From: Candidatus Coproplasma excrementipullorum
GTDB lineage: Bacteria > Bacillota > Clostridia > Christensenellales > Borkfalkiaceae
DNA length: 52,547 bases
NCBI GenBank assembly: GCA_018714165.1
Contig: DVNU01000041.1
Location: 1-52,547, forward strand
Direction: 5' to 3'
A model generated the notes under the pieces. It did no database searches. It was given only the letters and a program-made list of their open reading frames with translations, and was not told the DNA's origin. Below are positions 24,890 through 34,304 of the stretch, one piece after another. Made by a program: the position numbers and the translations under genes. The stretch's first letter is position 1; every line of letters begins with the position of its first letter.

Positions 24890-26887
24890 ATGGCAGAGAA
24901 ATTCTATATAACCACCGCAATCACCTATACATCAGGCAAGCCTCACATCGGCAACACCTACGAAATAATCTTGACCGACGCCATAGCCCGCATGAAGAGA
25001 ATGGAGGGCTATGACGTGTACTTTATGACGGGCACGGACGAGCACGGCCAGAAGATCGAGCTGAAGGCCGCCGAAAAGGGCGTTCAGCCCAAGCAGTTTG
25101 TCGACGGCATAGCCGAGCAGATCAAGGATATATGGGGGTTAATGAATATCTCCTACGATAAATTTATCCGCACCACCGACGATTATCACGAGCGCCAGGT
25201 TCAGAAGATCTTTAAAAAATTCTACGACCGGGGCGACATATACAAAAGTTCCTATAAGGGTATGTACTGTACCCCGTGCGAAAGTTTCTGGACGGAGAGC
25301 CAGCTTGTTAACGGCAAGTGCCCTGACTGCGGAAGGGAGGTCAAGCCCGCCGAGGAGGAGGCCTACTTTTTCAAAATGGGCAAGTATGCCGACAGATTGG
25401 TAAAACACATAATCACCCACCCTCAATTTATTCAGCCCGTCGCCAGAAAGAACGAGATGATGAACAACTTTCTGCTCGCCGACGAGTTCATAGGAAAGTC
25501 CGATGAGGAGATCCTGGCCGCAATAGATGGCGGCACGTTAAAGACAAAGTTGCAGGATCTGTGTGTGTCGCGCACCTCATTCAAGTGGGGCATACCCGTC
25601 GACTTCGATCCCAAACACGTCGTATATGTCTGGCTGGACGCGCTTACAAACTACATCACGGGCATAGGCTACGACGTGGATAATCCCGCCGAAAACTTCA
25701 AAAAATACTGGCCCGCCAACGTTCACGTCATCGGCAAGGACATCATAAGGTTCCACACCATCTACTGGCCGATATTCCTCATGGCGCTCGGTCTGCCCCT
25801 GCCCCAAAAGGTGTTCGGCCACCCCTGGCTGTTGCAGGGCGGCGACAAGATGTCCAAGAGCAAGGGCAACGTAATGTATGCCGATGACCTCGCCTCCGTC
25901 TACGGCGTGGACAGCGTGCGCTACTTCGTCCTTCACGAGATGCCCTTTTTGAACGACGGCATCATAACCTGGGAGCTGATGACCGACAGGCACAATTCCG
26001 ACCTTGCCAATACGCTCGGCAACCTCGTAAAGCGCACGGTTGCAATGACCAACCAGTACTTCGGCGGAAAGGTCAGCCCTTCTGCGCCCCTCGAAGGTGT
26101 GGATGAGGAGCTTGCCGAAGTCGCCCGCACCTCGCGCGATCGCGTTGCGGCAAAGATGGACGAGTGCAAAGTTGCCGACGCCTTGGATGAGCTGTGGCAA
26201 CTCTTCCGCAGGGCCAATAAATATATAGACGAAACCACCCCCTGGGTGCTCGCCAAGGACGAGGCACAGAGGGACAGACTGGAGCGCGTTTTATACAACC
26301 TTTTAGAGGCAATAACCATAGGCGCAAACCTTCTTCAGCCCTTCATGCCCGCTACGGCAGATAAAATTTTAGAGCAGACGGGCGGGAAGAAGAGGGCGTT
26401 TGCCGACCTCGATAAATTCGAATTGACCCACGAATATGCCGTAGCCAATGAGCCTGCAACGCTGTTTGAAAGGCTTAAACAGGCCGATATAGAGCCGATA
26501 GTCAAGGCCATATCCGAAAAGCAGAAGGCCCAATCCGCTCCCGCGCCCGCAATCGAGCACAAGGAGCCCGTAACCATAGACGACTTTGCAAAAATAGAGA
26601 TGCGCGTCGGCACCGTCGTCGCCTGCGAGGCGGTAAAAAAGAGCAAGCTTCTGCACGAAACCGTCAGTGTTGGCGACAAAACGCTGTCCATACTCTCAGG
26701 CATCGCCAAGCACTACACCGCAGAGGAGATGGTGGGCAAGCGCGTAATTGTCGTCACCAACCTTCCCCCGCGCGAGATGAAAGGCATTTTGAGCGAGGGC
26801 ATGATTGTCTGTGCCGAGGCGCCCGACGGCACGCTGTCGATAGTCAGCCCCGAAAAGGATGTCCCCGACGGGAGTTTGCTTAGTTAA
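24890..26887 (+). CDS. metG: Methionyl-tRNA synthetase
   Basis: 665 residues. Class I signatures are KPHIGNTYE (HIGH-type) and KMSKSKGN. A zinc knuckle is formed by CTPC...CPDC (about residues 126-146), and the C-terminal Trbp111/EMAP-like tRNA-binding domain (about 560-665) begins TIDDFAKIEMRVGTVV. It charges tRNA with methionine. GGGAG lies eight bases before the ATG, just after a small GCGGCG/CGCCGC hairpin (24859-24873). metG-tatD-rsmA is a common order in Bacillota. Confidence 0.97.
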   Translation: MAEKFYITTAITYTSGKPHIGNTYEIILTDAIARMKRMEGYDVYFMTGTDEHGQKIELKAAEKGVQPKQFVDGIAEQIKDIWGLMNISYDKFIRTTDDYHERQVQKIFKKFYDRGDIYKSSYKGMYCTPCESFWTESQLVNGKCPDCGREVKPAEEEAYFFKMGKYADRLVKHIITHPQFIQPVARKNEMMNNFLLADEFIGKSDEEILAAIDGGTLKTKLQDLCVSRTSFKWGIPVDFDPKHVVYVWLDALTNYITGIGYDVDNPAENFKKYWPANVHVIGKDIIRFHTIYWPIFLMALGLPLPQKVFGHPWLLQGGDKMSKSKGNVMYADDLASVYGVDSVRYFVLHEMPFLNDGIITWELMTDRHNSDLANTLGNLVKRTVAMTNQYFGGKVSPSAPLEGVDEELAEVARTSRDRVAAKMDECKVADALDELWQLFRRANKYIDETTPWVLAKDEAQRDRLERVLYNLLEAITIGANLLQPFMPATADKILEQTGGKKRAFADLDKFELTHEYAVANEPATLFERLKQADIEPIVKAISEKQKAQSAPAPAIEHKEPVTIDDFAKIEMRVGTVVACEAVKKSKLLHETVSVGDKTLSILSGIAKHYTAEEMVGKRVIVVTNLPPREMKGILSEGMIVCAEAPDGTLSIVSPEKDVPDGSLLS

Positions 26888-26888
26888 C

Positions 26889-26990
26889 GCGCATTGTGCA
26901 TTAGAGGACATGCACCAATGCGCCGTTAGTTGAGAGGCTCTGCCTCTCTGGGCGCAATCTTAAGTGCCCTACAATTATAAAATTGCGCCC
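26889..26990 (+). repeat. Dispersed multi-hairpin element, copy 1
   Basis: Three hairpins follow the metG stop directly. A: GCGCATTGTGCAT with ATGCACCAATGCGC. B: GAGAGG-CTCTG-CCTCTC. C: GGGCGCAAT and ATTGCGCCC around a 23-base loop (26959-26981) with CTTAAGTGCCCTACAATTA. The same order of three hairpins and the same loop C occur after the carbamoyltransferase gene at 41492-41590. Confidence 0.75.
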
Positions 26991-27143
26991 ATTCACTCCG
27001 CTGAGGCGAAAGTTTTCGCAAATTTGGTTGCACTGCGTGAAGATGTGACTTCACTTGTGCCGTTAATTTATTTAGAATATTATTTATCGTCGGAAATTGC
27101 AAGGCGCACGGAACGAAGTGAGTACGACTTGAACGATTTATAT

Positions 27144-27938
27144 ATGTACACCGATATCCACTGCCACTTAAATTTAAAGGATTACGGCTCGGTTGACGAA
27201 CTCATCCAAAGCTGTCTCAATTCAGGCGTTGACCGTATAGTCACCGTCGGTTTCGACGTGCCGTCGTCAGAAATGTGCAAAAATATTGCCGAGTGGTACG
27301 ACCAGGTGTATTTCACTGCGGGACTGCACCCCACTGAGCTGGCGCGCTGTTCCTTTTCAGACCTTCAGCGCATAGAGGAGCTGTGCGCCCACCCCAAGTG
27401 CATAGGCATTGGCGAAATCGGGTTGGACTATCACTATCCCGACACCGACAAGGAGCGCCAGCACCAGTTCTTCAAGGCCCAGCTTGAGCTGGCTTCAAAG
27501 CTCAAAATGCCCGTGCAGATTCACTCGCGCGACTGTGCAGAGGATACGCTTAACTTTTTAAAGGCCAATAGAGCGCTTCTTGCCAACGGTTTTTTGTTGC
27601 ACTGCTATTCATATTCGCCCGAAATGGTGGGCGACTTTCTCTCCCTCGGCGCATACTTTTCCTTCGGCGGCACTTCCACCTTCAAAAGGAGCAAAAAGCC
27701 CCGCCGCGCAATAGCCGCAATTCCCGTCGACAGGTTGCTGACAGAGACGGACAGCCCCTATCTTTCGCCCTCGTCGGCGTTCGGACAGTTTCCCAACACA
27801 CCCCGCAGTATCCCCGAAATAACGCGCAATATGGCCGAGATAAAGGGCATAGGCGAACGGGAGATGTGCTATGTTGTGCGCGACAATGCCGAGCGGCTCT
27901 TTCCCAAACTAAAAAATGAGTCGGCAAATAAAAAATAA
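27144..27938 (+). CDS. tatD: TatD-family metal-dependent DNase
   Basis: 264 residues from the ATG at 27144, where the family begins: YTDIHCHLN with the metal-binding HxH. Other metal ligands are in GEIGLDY, PVQIHSRDC, LLHCYSY and LTETDSPYL. The family is 3'-5' exonuclease or D-aminoacyl-tRNA deacylase-like; the physiological role varies. An in-frame extension upstream to 26964 crosses the multi-hairpin element and is not part of the family, so it is excluded. No strong ribosome binding site is visible. Confidence 0.92.
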   Translation: MYTDIHCHLNLKDYGSVDELIQSCLNSGVDRIVTVGFDVPSSEMCKNIAEWYDQVYFTAGLHPTELARCSFSDLQRIEELCAHPKCIGIGEIGLDYHYPDTDKERQHQFFKAQLELASKLKMPVQIHSRDCAEDTLNFLKANRALLANGFLLHCYSYSPEMVGDFLSLGAYFSFGGTSTFKRSKKPRRAIAAIPVDRLLTETDSPYLSPSSAFGQFPNTPRSIPEITRNMAEIKGIGEREMCYVVRDNAERLFPKLKNESANKK

Positions 27939-27976
27939 GTCGGCAAACGCAACAGCGTTCGCCGACCAATCTTTTG
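27939..27976 (+). terminator. Imperfect hairpin after tatD
   Basis: GTCGGCAAACGC pairs with GCGTTCGCCGAC (one mismatch) around AACA, followed by CAATCTTTTG. Confidence 0.55.
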
Positions 27977-28062
27977 TAGGGTGAATGTTCAGCTTGTTTG
28001 AACTTCACAATAGCAGTATATGTAATTGTGCGGCGCATATACGCCGCGGCGGCTGACATATT

Positions 28063-28893
28063 ATGGAAGACAATATCAAAAAAGTGCTTGCCGGGGCAGG
28101 CTTCAACTTCAAAAAACAATTCGGGCAGAACTTTCTCACCGACGCGCATCTGCTGGACTCTATCGTCGACCTCTCCGGCGCGGAGGGGTGCGACGTTGTG
28201 GAAATCGGTTGCGGCGCCGGCACTCTGACGCGCGCTCTCGCCAAAAAGGCCGCATTCGTGCACGCTTATGAGATAGATAGGAGCCTTCAGCCCGTGCTTT
28301 CGCAGACGCTTGCGGGGCTGGACAATGTCGAAGTTACCTTCAGGGACTTTTTAAAGCTCCGCCTGGACGTAGTCGAAAGGGAGCTCCCGCCCTACCGCGT
28401 TGTGGCAAATCTGCCTTACTACATCACCACGCCCCTTATAATGATGATTTTAGAGCACTCCAATAAATGCCTTTCGCTCACCGTGATGGTGCAGGAGGAG
28501 GTGGCGAACCGCCTGTGTGCTCAGCCGGACACCCCCGACTATAGCGCGATTACTGCAAATATCGCGCTCTACGCCACCTGCAAAAAGGCGCTAAAAGTCG
28601 GGCGCGAAATGTTCTATCCCTCGCCCAATGTCGACAGCGCCGTCGTGCGCATAGACATCGAGCGCGGCAGGCTGGGCGACGTCGACGAAGAAATGTACAG
28701 GCGCACCGTGCAGGCGGCCTTTTCCGCCCGCAGAAAGACGCTGGAAAATAATCTCTGCCGTGCGTTTTCTCTCACGCGCGGGCAGGCTGAGGGCGTTTTA
28801 ACCCGCTGTGCAATCGATCTGAAGGTGCGCGGCGAAAAGCTCTCGCCTGAAGAATTTGTTAAGCTTTCAGGGGAGCTCAAGGCTGTATTATAA
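28063..28893 (+). CDS. rsmA: 16S rRNA dimethyladenosine transferase
   Basis: 276 residues. KKQFGQNFLTD and the SAM-binding VEIGCGAGTLTRAL, with the target-adenine motif NLPYYITTPL, identify RsmA/KsgA. It dimethylates two adjacent adenosines near the 3' end of 16S rRNA during ribosome assembly; loss gives kasugamycin resistance. The start has no clear ribosome binding site; a small CGGCG/CGCCG hairpin lies just upstream. A strong hairpin follows. Confidence 0.96.
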   Translation: MEDNIKKVLAGAGFNFKKQFGQNFLTDAHLLDSIVDLSGAEGCDVVEIGCGAGTLTRALAKKAAFVHAYEIDRSLQPVLSQTLAGLDNVEVTFRDFLKLRLDVVERELPPYRVVANLPYYITTPLIMMILEHSNKCLSLTVMVQEEVANRLCAQPDTPDYSAITANIALYATCKKALKVGREMFYPSPNVDSAVVRIDIERGRLGDVDEEMYRRTVQAAFSARRKTLENNLCRAFSLTRGQAEGVLTRCAIDLKVRGEKLSPEEFVKLSGELKAVL

Positions 28894-28911
28894 TAATATT
28901 GAGTATATTCA

Positions 28912-28952
28912 GGGCGCGCCGCCGCACTTTAAGTGCGGCGGCGCGCCCTTTC
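28912..28952 (+). terminator. Long GC-rich hairpin after rsmA
   Basis: GGGCGCGCCGCCGCACTT is followed almost at once by its perfect complement, then TTTCC. Confidence 0.8.
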
Positions 28953-29055
28953 CAATCTTTCCATCTTTTAAAGCTTGTCCGAAAATTTATAATATGCTGT
29001 TCTAATCGGGCGCGTGAGGGCGTATAATGGAATATAACTTCATCGGAGGCTTATT

Positions 29056-29787
29056 ATGGATAATTTGGAATACGCCGAAATGCTCGAAATCCCCGTAAAC
29101 ACCGTCAACGTCGTAAAGAAGAAGAGTCTTTTCAGGCGCAAAAACGTGCAGAAGGAGGATTTGAAGGACGACGTCCTCGCCAGCGTCAACAGTCGTGCCG
29201 ATGCGGAGGAGTACTCCGCGCGCGCAGACTACATTCAGACCGAGGATCTGACCGAGCCCGCGACCGCCGTCCGCAAAAAGGACGGATGGGGCGGCGTTCT
29301 CATTGCCGAGGCCGTGGCGGCCTGCCTGCTCGCGGGCGGCATATTTATAACCAACGCTTTGGTTGACAACACGGCCATCAACAACCTTGTGGCGGGCCTT
29401 TCGCAACCCGCCGAACAGGAGGTCAGCTATACCGACCTGGAGCTCTCCCCCGTGGTAAGCCAGCTTTCTGATACTGAAGTCAGCCAGACGACTGGCGCAA
29501 TAACTTTCACGGGCAGTACGGCCGTCTATCCCGTGTACGACGGCACAATAGAGTCGGTTACCCAAACCGACGGACTTTATACAGTTGAAATTGCCCACAC
29601 TTCAACCTTTTCAAGTATATTCACGGGTCTGACCAACGTATATGTGCAGGAGGGCGACGAAGTCAAAGCCAATATCCCCTTTGCCTATTCCGACGGACAG
29701 AACGAGGTGGTGATGAGCATGTACGACGGCGAAGACGTAATCAGCGGCTACACTCTCGACGGCGCGGTTCCCGTCTGGAATTCGTGA
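29056..29787 (+). CDS. SpoIVFA-like protein with degenerate M23 domain
   Basis: 243 residues. A cytoplasmic N-terminus (to about 85), one transmembrane helix (about 91-112) and an extracytoplasmic LytM/M23-like domain (about 150-243: GTIESVTQTDGLYTVEIAHTS). The catalytic HxH of active M23 enzymes is replaced (FTGLTN where YAHLS is expected), so it should be inactive. This matches SpoIVFA, the regulator of the SpoIVFB protease. Its TGA overlaps the GTG start of the M50 gene, which supports the pairing. GGAGG precedes the ATG. Confidence 0.8.
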   Translation: MDNLEYAEMLEIPVNTVNVVKKKSLFRRKNVQKEDLKDDVLASVNSRADAEEYSARADYIQTEDLTEPATAVRKKDGWGGVLIAEAVAACLLAGGIFITNALVDNTAINNLVAGLSQPAEQEVSYTDLELSPVVSQLSDTEVSQTTGAITFTGSTAVYPVYDGTIESVTQTDGLYTVEIAHTSTFSSIFTGLTNVYVQEGDEVKANIPFAYSDGQNEVVMSMYDGEDVISGYTLDGAVPVWNS

Positions 29788-30599
29788 AGATCACAGTCCA
29801 TCCGCTCTTTTTTGCCGTAATAATATTCTGCGCCTTCTTCGGCGGATTTTTTGTGAGTATAATTTTTGCGTTGACCGCCCTCCTTCACGAGTGCGGTCAC
29901 GTTTTTTGCGCGGCAAGACTGGGCTACGAGTGTAAACAAATAAAACTTATGCCCTACGGCGCGGCGGCTGTGTGCGACATCGACGGCATAAAGTGGAGGG
30001 ACGAGGTGGCGCTCGCCCTGGCCGGGCCTGCCGTCAACGCGGCCATATGCGTGGGTGTGGCGGGGCTGTGGTGGTTTTTCCCCTCAACTTATGCCTTTAC
30101 GGACACAATAATGGCGGCTTCGCTGGCCATGCTTATAGTTAACCTTCTGCCCGCCTATCCGCTCGACGGCGGAAGGGTGGCAAATTGTCTTCTCTCGCAT
30201 ATATTTTCGCCCAAAGCGGCGCGCATAATACTGCGCGCGGCCAATGTCGCCATAGCCGCGGGAATGATTGCCGCCTTTTTCATAAGCGGCTATAACGTCA
30301 CGTTTTTGTTCTTCGCGCTCTTTCTGCTGTGCTCGGCGATAGAAAAAAGTCCCCCCGCGGTGCGCATAAACTTTGCCTCGCGCGCGGCGCTCAGGCGGGG
30401 AATGGAGGTAAAGACGGTGCTTGTCGACAGCGACCTCACCGTCAAGGGCGCCGTGCGGCTATTGGACGACAAGCATTATCTTGTGCTCCGCAACAGTGCC
30501 GACGGCCGCGAAATCACCCAGGACGAACTCTATTTATTAATGGCCGAAAGGGGTATCTATGATCCGGTTTTTGATGATATCCCCGACAATATGCCTTGA
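29784..30599 (+). CDS. spoIVFB: SpoIVFB-like site-2 protease (M50)
   Basis: 271 residues with several membrane helices. The zinc motif HECGH (His35, Glu36, His39) and the third ligand region PAYPLDGGR (Asp128) are intact. The C-terminal part (about 200-271) is CBS-like. In Bacillus subtilis SpoIVFB cleaves pro-sigma-K in the mother cell. The GTG start overlaps the previous stop. A substrate pro-sigma-K is not in the window, so that role is by homology. Confidence 0.85.
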   Translation: MKITVHPLFFAVIIFCAFFGGFFVSIIFALTALLHECGHVFCAARLGYECKQIKLMPYGAAAVCDIDGIKWRDEVALALAGPAVNAAICVGVAGLWWFFPSTYAFTDTIMAASLAMLIVNLLPAYPLDGGRVANCLLSHIFSPKAARIILRAANVAIAAGMIAAFFISGYNVTFLFFALFLLCSAIEKSPPAVRINFASRAALRRGMEVKTVLVDSDLTVKGAVRLLDDKHYLVLRNSADGREITQDELYLLMAERGIYDPVFDDIPDNMP

Positions 30600-30620
30600 T
30601 TACAGTAAAATTATTAAAAT

Positions 30621-30672
30621 GGCCGCGGGACAATTTTATTCAAAATTGTCCCGCGGCCTTCATTTTTTAATG
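30621..30672. terminator. Bidirectional terminator
   Basis: GGCCGCGGGACAATTTT pairs perfectly with AAAATTGTCCCGCGGCC around ATTC. T-rich or A-rich flanks lie on both sides, between convergent genes. Confidence 0.9.
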
Positions 30673-31338
30673 CTGTAAAAACTGTTTGGAAAAAACCTGA
30701 CTGTCTATATCCCCGCGCACTACGCAGGTCGCGGCCTTCACGCCCGCATCGGCCGCCTGTTCTATCAGCGGCGAAAGGGAGGAGTAGTCGTAATCAAACT
30801 TATACGTCTGCTTTTTGCGCGCGTATACGGCGCGCGTGTACGAAAAATAGCGCTTCAGGCACCTCTCAACGCCCGTAAGGGTTATGCCGTCGTCAAGTTT
30901 CTTTACCGCGTCGTAAACTGTAAAAGTCGCGCCGCAAACATCCTCCTTTGGCATGATCTTGCGCGGGGTGGAGTACTTGCGCGAGACGTACAGCCCGATG
31001 TCCTTTTCAAACGCAAGGTGGGCCAGCGGCGCCTTGCAGGCGGCTTCAAAGGCATATACTGCAGGGTGAATGGTGCTGTCCAGCGCGTAGTGCGTGGCAA
31101 ATCCCGCCGCGTATGATATATTTGCCGTGGCGAGATTGTCAAACACGAACTTCGCGTCCAGTCCGTGCAGTCTGCGGCCCAGGTTTGACGAACGGTTTAA
31201 ATTGTACATAAAAAATACGTCGCCGCCCTGCGCGCCCAGAAGGTACAATTTTCTGTCGCTTATCCTGTCGCGGACGTCCTTTTCCAGCCGTTCAAATATG
31301 ATGTCGGCCAGTATTGTGTGTGTAAAATAGTCGGGCAT
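30667..31338 (-). CDS. Zinc-dependent phospholipase C-like protein
   Basis: 223 residues from the ATG at 31338. MPDYFTHTILAD, GAQGGDVFFMY and FATHYALDSTIHPAVY carry the His/Asp zinc ligands of the PF00882 zinc-dependent phospholipase C family. There is no signal peptide, so it is probably a cytoplasmic member with unknown substrate. The upstream in-frame extension overlaps ogg and is rejected. The start lies directly after the ogg stop, so it is probably co-translated with it. Confidence 0.8.
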   Translation of the reverse strand: MPDYFTHTILADIIFERLEKDVRDRISDRKLYLLGAQGGDVFFMYNLNRSSNLGRRLHGLDAKFVFDNLATANISYAAGFATHYALDSTIHPAVYAFEAACKAPLAHLAFEKDIGLYVSRKYSTPRKIMPKEDVCGATFTVYDAVKKLDDGITLTGVERCLKRYFSYTRAVYARKKQTYKFDYDYSSLSPLIEQAADAGVKAATCVVRGDIDSQVFSKQFLQH

Positions 31339-31339
31339 A

Positions 31340-32161
31340 TTACAAGTTTGCGCGTTTTGCGTAAAATAAATACTGCTGTACATACCCCGAAAACTCGCCG
31401 AAAAGAGAGGTAAAGTAGGCGTTAATCTTGTTTCTGTCTGTGAGCGTGCCGCCGAAATCCTCGTGGTAGAGCTTTTCTATCCAGGTATCGACGGGGAAGG
31501 CGTCGCGCTTGCCGAATCCGAACAGGCAGATGCAGTCGGCAACCTTGGGGCCGATGCCCTTGTAGGTCAAAAGCTCGCGCCTGAGCTCGTCATAGGGCAG
31601 GCCTTCAAGCCTCTCTATGCCCTCGGCGGCGATGCGGCGGGAGGTGTCAGTAATGAATATGTCGCGGTAACCCGCGCCCAGCGATTTGTAGTATTCTGGC
31701 TCTTTCTGCGCGAGCGCGGCGGAGTAGGGGAAGGCGTAAAAATCGCCGAAGGGCGAGTCCATCTTGCGGCCCAGACCCTCACATATGCGCGAAATAATGC
31801 CCTTTATCCTGGGAATGTTGTTGTTCTGCGAGATGATGAACGAATATATCATCTCCTCGCGGTTCTGGTTTAAAAGGCGCAACCCCTTTGCCTTGCGGCA
31901 GGCTTCTGTGAGGACGGGCACGTTGAAGCTTTCGGCATGCCTTATTATGGCCGAATAGTCCCTGTCGAGGTCGAAGAACTCATAAAAATAGTCGGGGCTT
32001 TCGGTCTCCACAGTCGTCTTTATCCCGTCCGTCCACACGTAGCAGTCCCTGTCCGCAGAGAATACGCGAAAGCCCTCGCGGAAGGGTTGGTAACGGAATA
32101 TCTGCCCGCAATCGAGCACGTCGGCGGGGTTGAAATATGTAGCGTCGTAGTCAAACTTCAT
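31340..32161 (-). CDS. ogg: 8-oxoguanine DNA glycosylase
   Basis: 273 residues from the ATG at 32161, chosen for the GGAG eight bases upstream. The N-terminal OGG domain (FDLDCGQIFRYQP-like) is followed by the helix-hairpin-helix TYKGIGPKVADCICLFGF with catalytic Lys and the active-site Asp in FPVDTWI. This is the bifunctional Ogg1 type that removes 8-oxoguanine opposite cytosine and nicks the strand. It forms a two-gene operon with the phospholipase-like gene. Confidence 0.9.
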   Translation of the reverse strand: MKFDYDATYFNPADVLDCGQIFRYQPFREGFRVFSADRDCYVWTDGIKTTVETESPDYFYEFFDLDRDYSAIIRHAESFNVPVLTEACRKAKGLRLLNQNREEMIYSFIISQNNNIPRIKGIISRICEGLGRKMDSPFGDFYAFPYSAALAQKEPEYYKSLGAGYRDIFITDTSRRIAAEGIERLEGLPYDELRRELLTYKGIGPKVADCICLFGFGKRDAFPVDTWIEKLYHEDFGGTLTDRNKINAYFTSLFGEFSGYVQQYLFYAKRANL

Positions 32162-32240
32162 CGGTAAATCTCCGTATGCACATATGCGCATCTATTATTT
32201 TATCACTGCGTAGCGCGCAAGTCAACTTAAGGTAAAAAAT

Positions 32241-32284
32241 AAGTACGTAGCGGGCGCAAAAAGCTTTGCGCCCGCTACGCACTT
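32241..32284. terminator. Long bidirectional hairpin
   Basis: AAGTACGTAGCGGGCGCAAA pairs with TTTGCGCCCGCTACGCACTT (one mismatch) around AAGC. On the minus strand ATTTTTTACC follows, so it ends the padR operon before ogg. Confidence 0.9.
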
Positions 32285-32313
32285 ATATGTTTATCCCTCT
32301 GATTTATGGTACC

Positions 32314-32922
32314 TTACGCCTCCGCGCGGCCGTCAGAATAATCTTTAAGCCATGCCGCAAGGCTTTTGAATGCCTTTACAATCACGCGTATCAGCAGTAT
32401 GCTTAAGGGTATGGCCAGAACGCCTAAGGCGGCCAGCACTATGCCCGCCGCAACGGCTATGCCGGCGTGAGCCCAGGCTGCGCCCGCCGCGTCTGCCGCA
32501 AGGGCGGCAACTATCGTCCACGCTCCGCCAGCTATCAGCCCCGGCGGCACGCAGACCAGCCAGACTATGGCGACTACCATTCCGATGAGCACGGCCGCCG
32601 CGCCCAGCATAAAAATCAGCCGCACTGCAAAACAGTCGCCCGCCGCGCCGGTCTTGCATACGCTGTCATGCGTTGGTTGGGGTATATTGCCGCGGCAATC
32701 GCACGTTTTTGCCTGCTTTTCGCACTTTTGCCTGTCGCGCAAGGCGTCGGCGGCAACCCTCTTCGGATCGCCCAGTTTTTTAACCGCCTGTTCCTCCGTA
32801 AGGCCGCTGTCGCGCAGTTGTGCATATGTATCGGCAAATTTAAAAAGTATGGCCTGCCGCTCGCTTTGCGGCAAATCCTTAAGTTGGGCGTCGAGCTCGT
32901 CGCGCCATTGTATGTAAAGCAT
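32314..32922 (-). CDS. DUF1700 (HAAS-domain) membrane protein
   Basis: 202 residues from the ATG at 32922, which has AAGGAGA upstream and gives the DUF1700 start MLYIQWRDELDAQL. The HAAS segment (residues 1-65) has LTEEQAVKKLGDPKRVAADAL; several membrane helices follow (about 100-185). Proteins of this kind occur next to padR with DUF4097 proteins and are thought to sense or respond to envelope state; the mechanism is unknown. It is the last gene of the padR operon. Confidence 0.85.
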   Translation of the reverse strand: MLYIQWRDELDAQLKDLPQSERQAILFKFADTYAQLRDSGLTEEQAVKKLGDPKRVAADALRDRQKCEKQAKTCDCRGNIPQPTHDSVCKTGAAGDCFAVRLIFMLGAAAVLIGMVVAIVWLVCVPPGLIAGGAWTIVAALAADAAGAAWAHAGIAVAAGIVLAALGVLAIPLSILLIRVIVKAFKSLAAWLKDYSDGRAEA

Positions 32923-32968
32923 ATTCTCTCCTTCGGCGCGGGCGACTAGGCCGCCCGCGCCCCGATAT

Positions 32969-33946
32969 TTATCGTGTAAATTCCACATTGAGCGAGCCTA
33001 AGGACACTTCGGCTTTGATTGAGCGCTCGCAGTTGAGTGAGCGGCCCTCAAGGTTGCACGAGCCCAAATTATTTTTAATTTCCGCGTCATAGTCCTCGCG
33101 CGCGCCGCACAGCGTCAGCTTTGCCTTGCCTATGCTCACATAAACTTCGGTGCGTTTGCAGTCGGTCTCACCGATGTCCGCGCTTCCCGCATTTATCCTG
33201 AACTGTGCGGTGGAGCCGCACACGCTTCCGCAATCGAGCTTGCCCGCATTTACCTCGGCGTGCAGTCGATGGCTTATCGCGCTCTCAATTTCAGTCTTGC
33301 CCGCGTCGGTTATGACCTTCATATCCTGGCAGGTCAGTCGTCCCGCCTTGAGGGCGCCGCCCTCCACATAGATGTTTATGTTGCCGTACTCGCCGTCTCC
33401 TACTGTAACATTGCCTGCGGCAAGCGTAATGTCCAGATCGGGCACCAGTTCGCGGGGGATTAAAACAACGGTGTCCGGCATTATCTTGCGCTTTATTACC
33501 GACGACTTCCATTTTATGCTCTTGTGCTCTATTTTAACCTTTCCGCCCTGTTGGGTCACTCTGTATTTGAACAGCGCGGAGGCGGGGTAGTCCACCTGAA
33601 CTTTGTCGCCGTCATAAAAATTTATGCTCGCGTTGCCAAGCGCGCCATTAAGTTCAAGCGCGTCAACGGCGCCGTCCGATAAAAAGTGCGCCTGCTCATC
33701 TTCGCGCTGTTGCTCCGCATCCGTACTTTGTTCACTCTTTTTGTATTTAACCTCTTCGCCGTCCAGAATTTTTCTTGCCGCGTCGTAGGGCGCGCCGAAC
33801 TGCGCCACAACTTCCTCCTCTGAAAGTCCTTCGTCGCGCTTGTCGGCGTACATCTCGGCATAGTACGAAAGAATTTCGCCGCGCTCCTCTTCATCGAGTG
33901 TGCTCAAAAAGTGCTCAAATTCATCCCGCCACTGTGTGTATCTCAT
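32969..33946 (-). CDS. HAAS plus DUF4097 beta-helix protein
   Basis: 325 residues. An N-terminal HAAS/DUF1700 segment (MRYTQWRDEFEHFLSTL...LSEEEVVAQFGAPYDAARKIL, to about 70) is fused to a DUF4097 adhesin-like beta-repeat domain (about 95-325) with GNINIYVEGGALKAGRL and similar turns. No transmembrane helix or signal peptide is evident. Its ATG overlaps the padR stop (ATGA), so it is translationally coupled. The function is unknown; it likely works with the next DUF1700 gene. Confidence 0.85.
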   Translation of the reverse strand: MRYTQWRDEFEHFLSTLDEEERGEILSYYAEMYADKRDEGLSEEEVVAQFGAPYDAARKILDGEEVKYKKSEQSTDAEQQREDEQAHFLSDGAVDALELNGALGNASINFYDGDKVQVDYPASALFKYRVTQQGGKVKIEHKSIKWKSSVIKRKIMPDTVVLIPRELVPDLDITLAAGNVTVGDGEYGNINIYVEGGALKAGRLTCQDMKVITDAGKTEIESAISHRLHAEVNAGKLDCGSVCGSTAQFRINAGSADIGETDCKRTEVYVSIGKAKLTLCGAREDYDAEIKNNLGSCNLEGRSLNCERSIKAEVSLGSLNVEFTR

Positions 33947-34254
33947 AATCTTTCTCCAAAAATCTTCTTATAGATTAGTATAACCGATTCAAAGTCATAT
34001 TTGTATTCGTTGAGCTTTTTTTCTCCCTCGGCCGTCAGGTAGTAGTACCGTCTTATCCTGCCGTTGAACTCGCGGTTGTAGGTCTTGAGCGCTCCGCCCG
34101 CCTCAAGCCGCTTTAATATGGGGTAGAGGGTGCTCTCCGATATATCTATTATGCCCTTTAAATCATTTATTATCTTGTACCCGTAGCTCTCGCCGTTCTT
34201 CAGCGCGTACAGCACGCACGCGTCGAGTACGCCCTTCTTTATCTGTATATCCAA
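33943..34254 (-). CDS. PadR-family transcriptional regulator
   Basis: 103 residues from a TTG at 34254 with GAGGTG six bases upstream; this gives the usual start DIQIKKGVLDACVLYALKNG. Winged-helix motifs YGYKIINDL and STLYPILKRLEAGGAL match PadR. It overlaps the DUF4097 gene by four bases. The operon promoter (34305-34336) carries a dyad over the spacer and -10, expected for autorepression, and an almost identical site stands before the lipoprotein gene at 9670. Confidence 0.93.
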   Translation of the reverse strand: MDIQIKKGVLDACVLYALKNGESYGYKIINDLKGIIDISESTLYPILKRLEAGGALKTYNREFNGRIRRYYYLTAEGEKKLNEYKYDFESVILIYKKIFGERL

Positions 34255-34304
34255 ATTTGCACCTCGTCTGTGTCCCCGCGGCAAGCTAAGCTCTGCCGTT
34301 CATA

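Noticed and set aside
26964-27143. N-terminal extension of TatD
   Set aside because: It crosses the conserved multi-hairpin element; family similarity starts exactly at the ATG at 27144.
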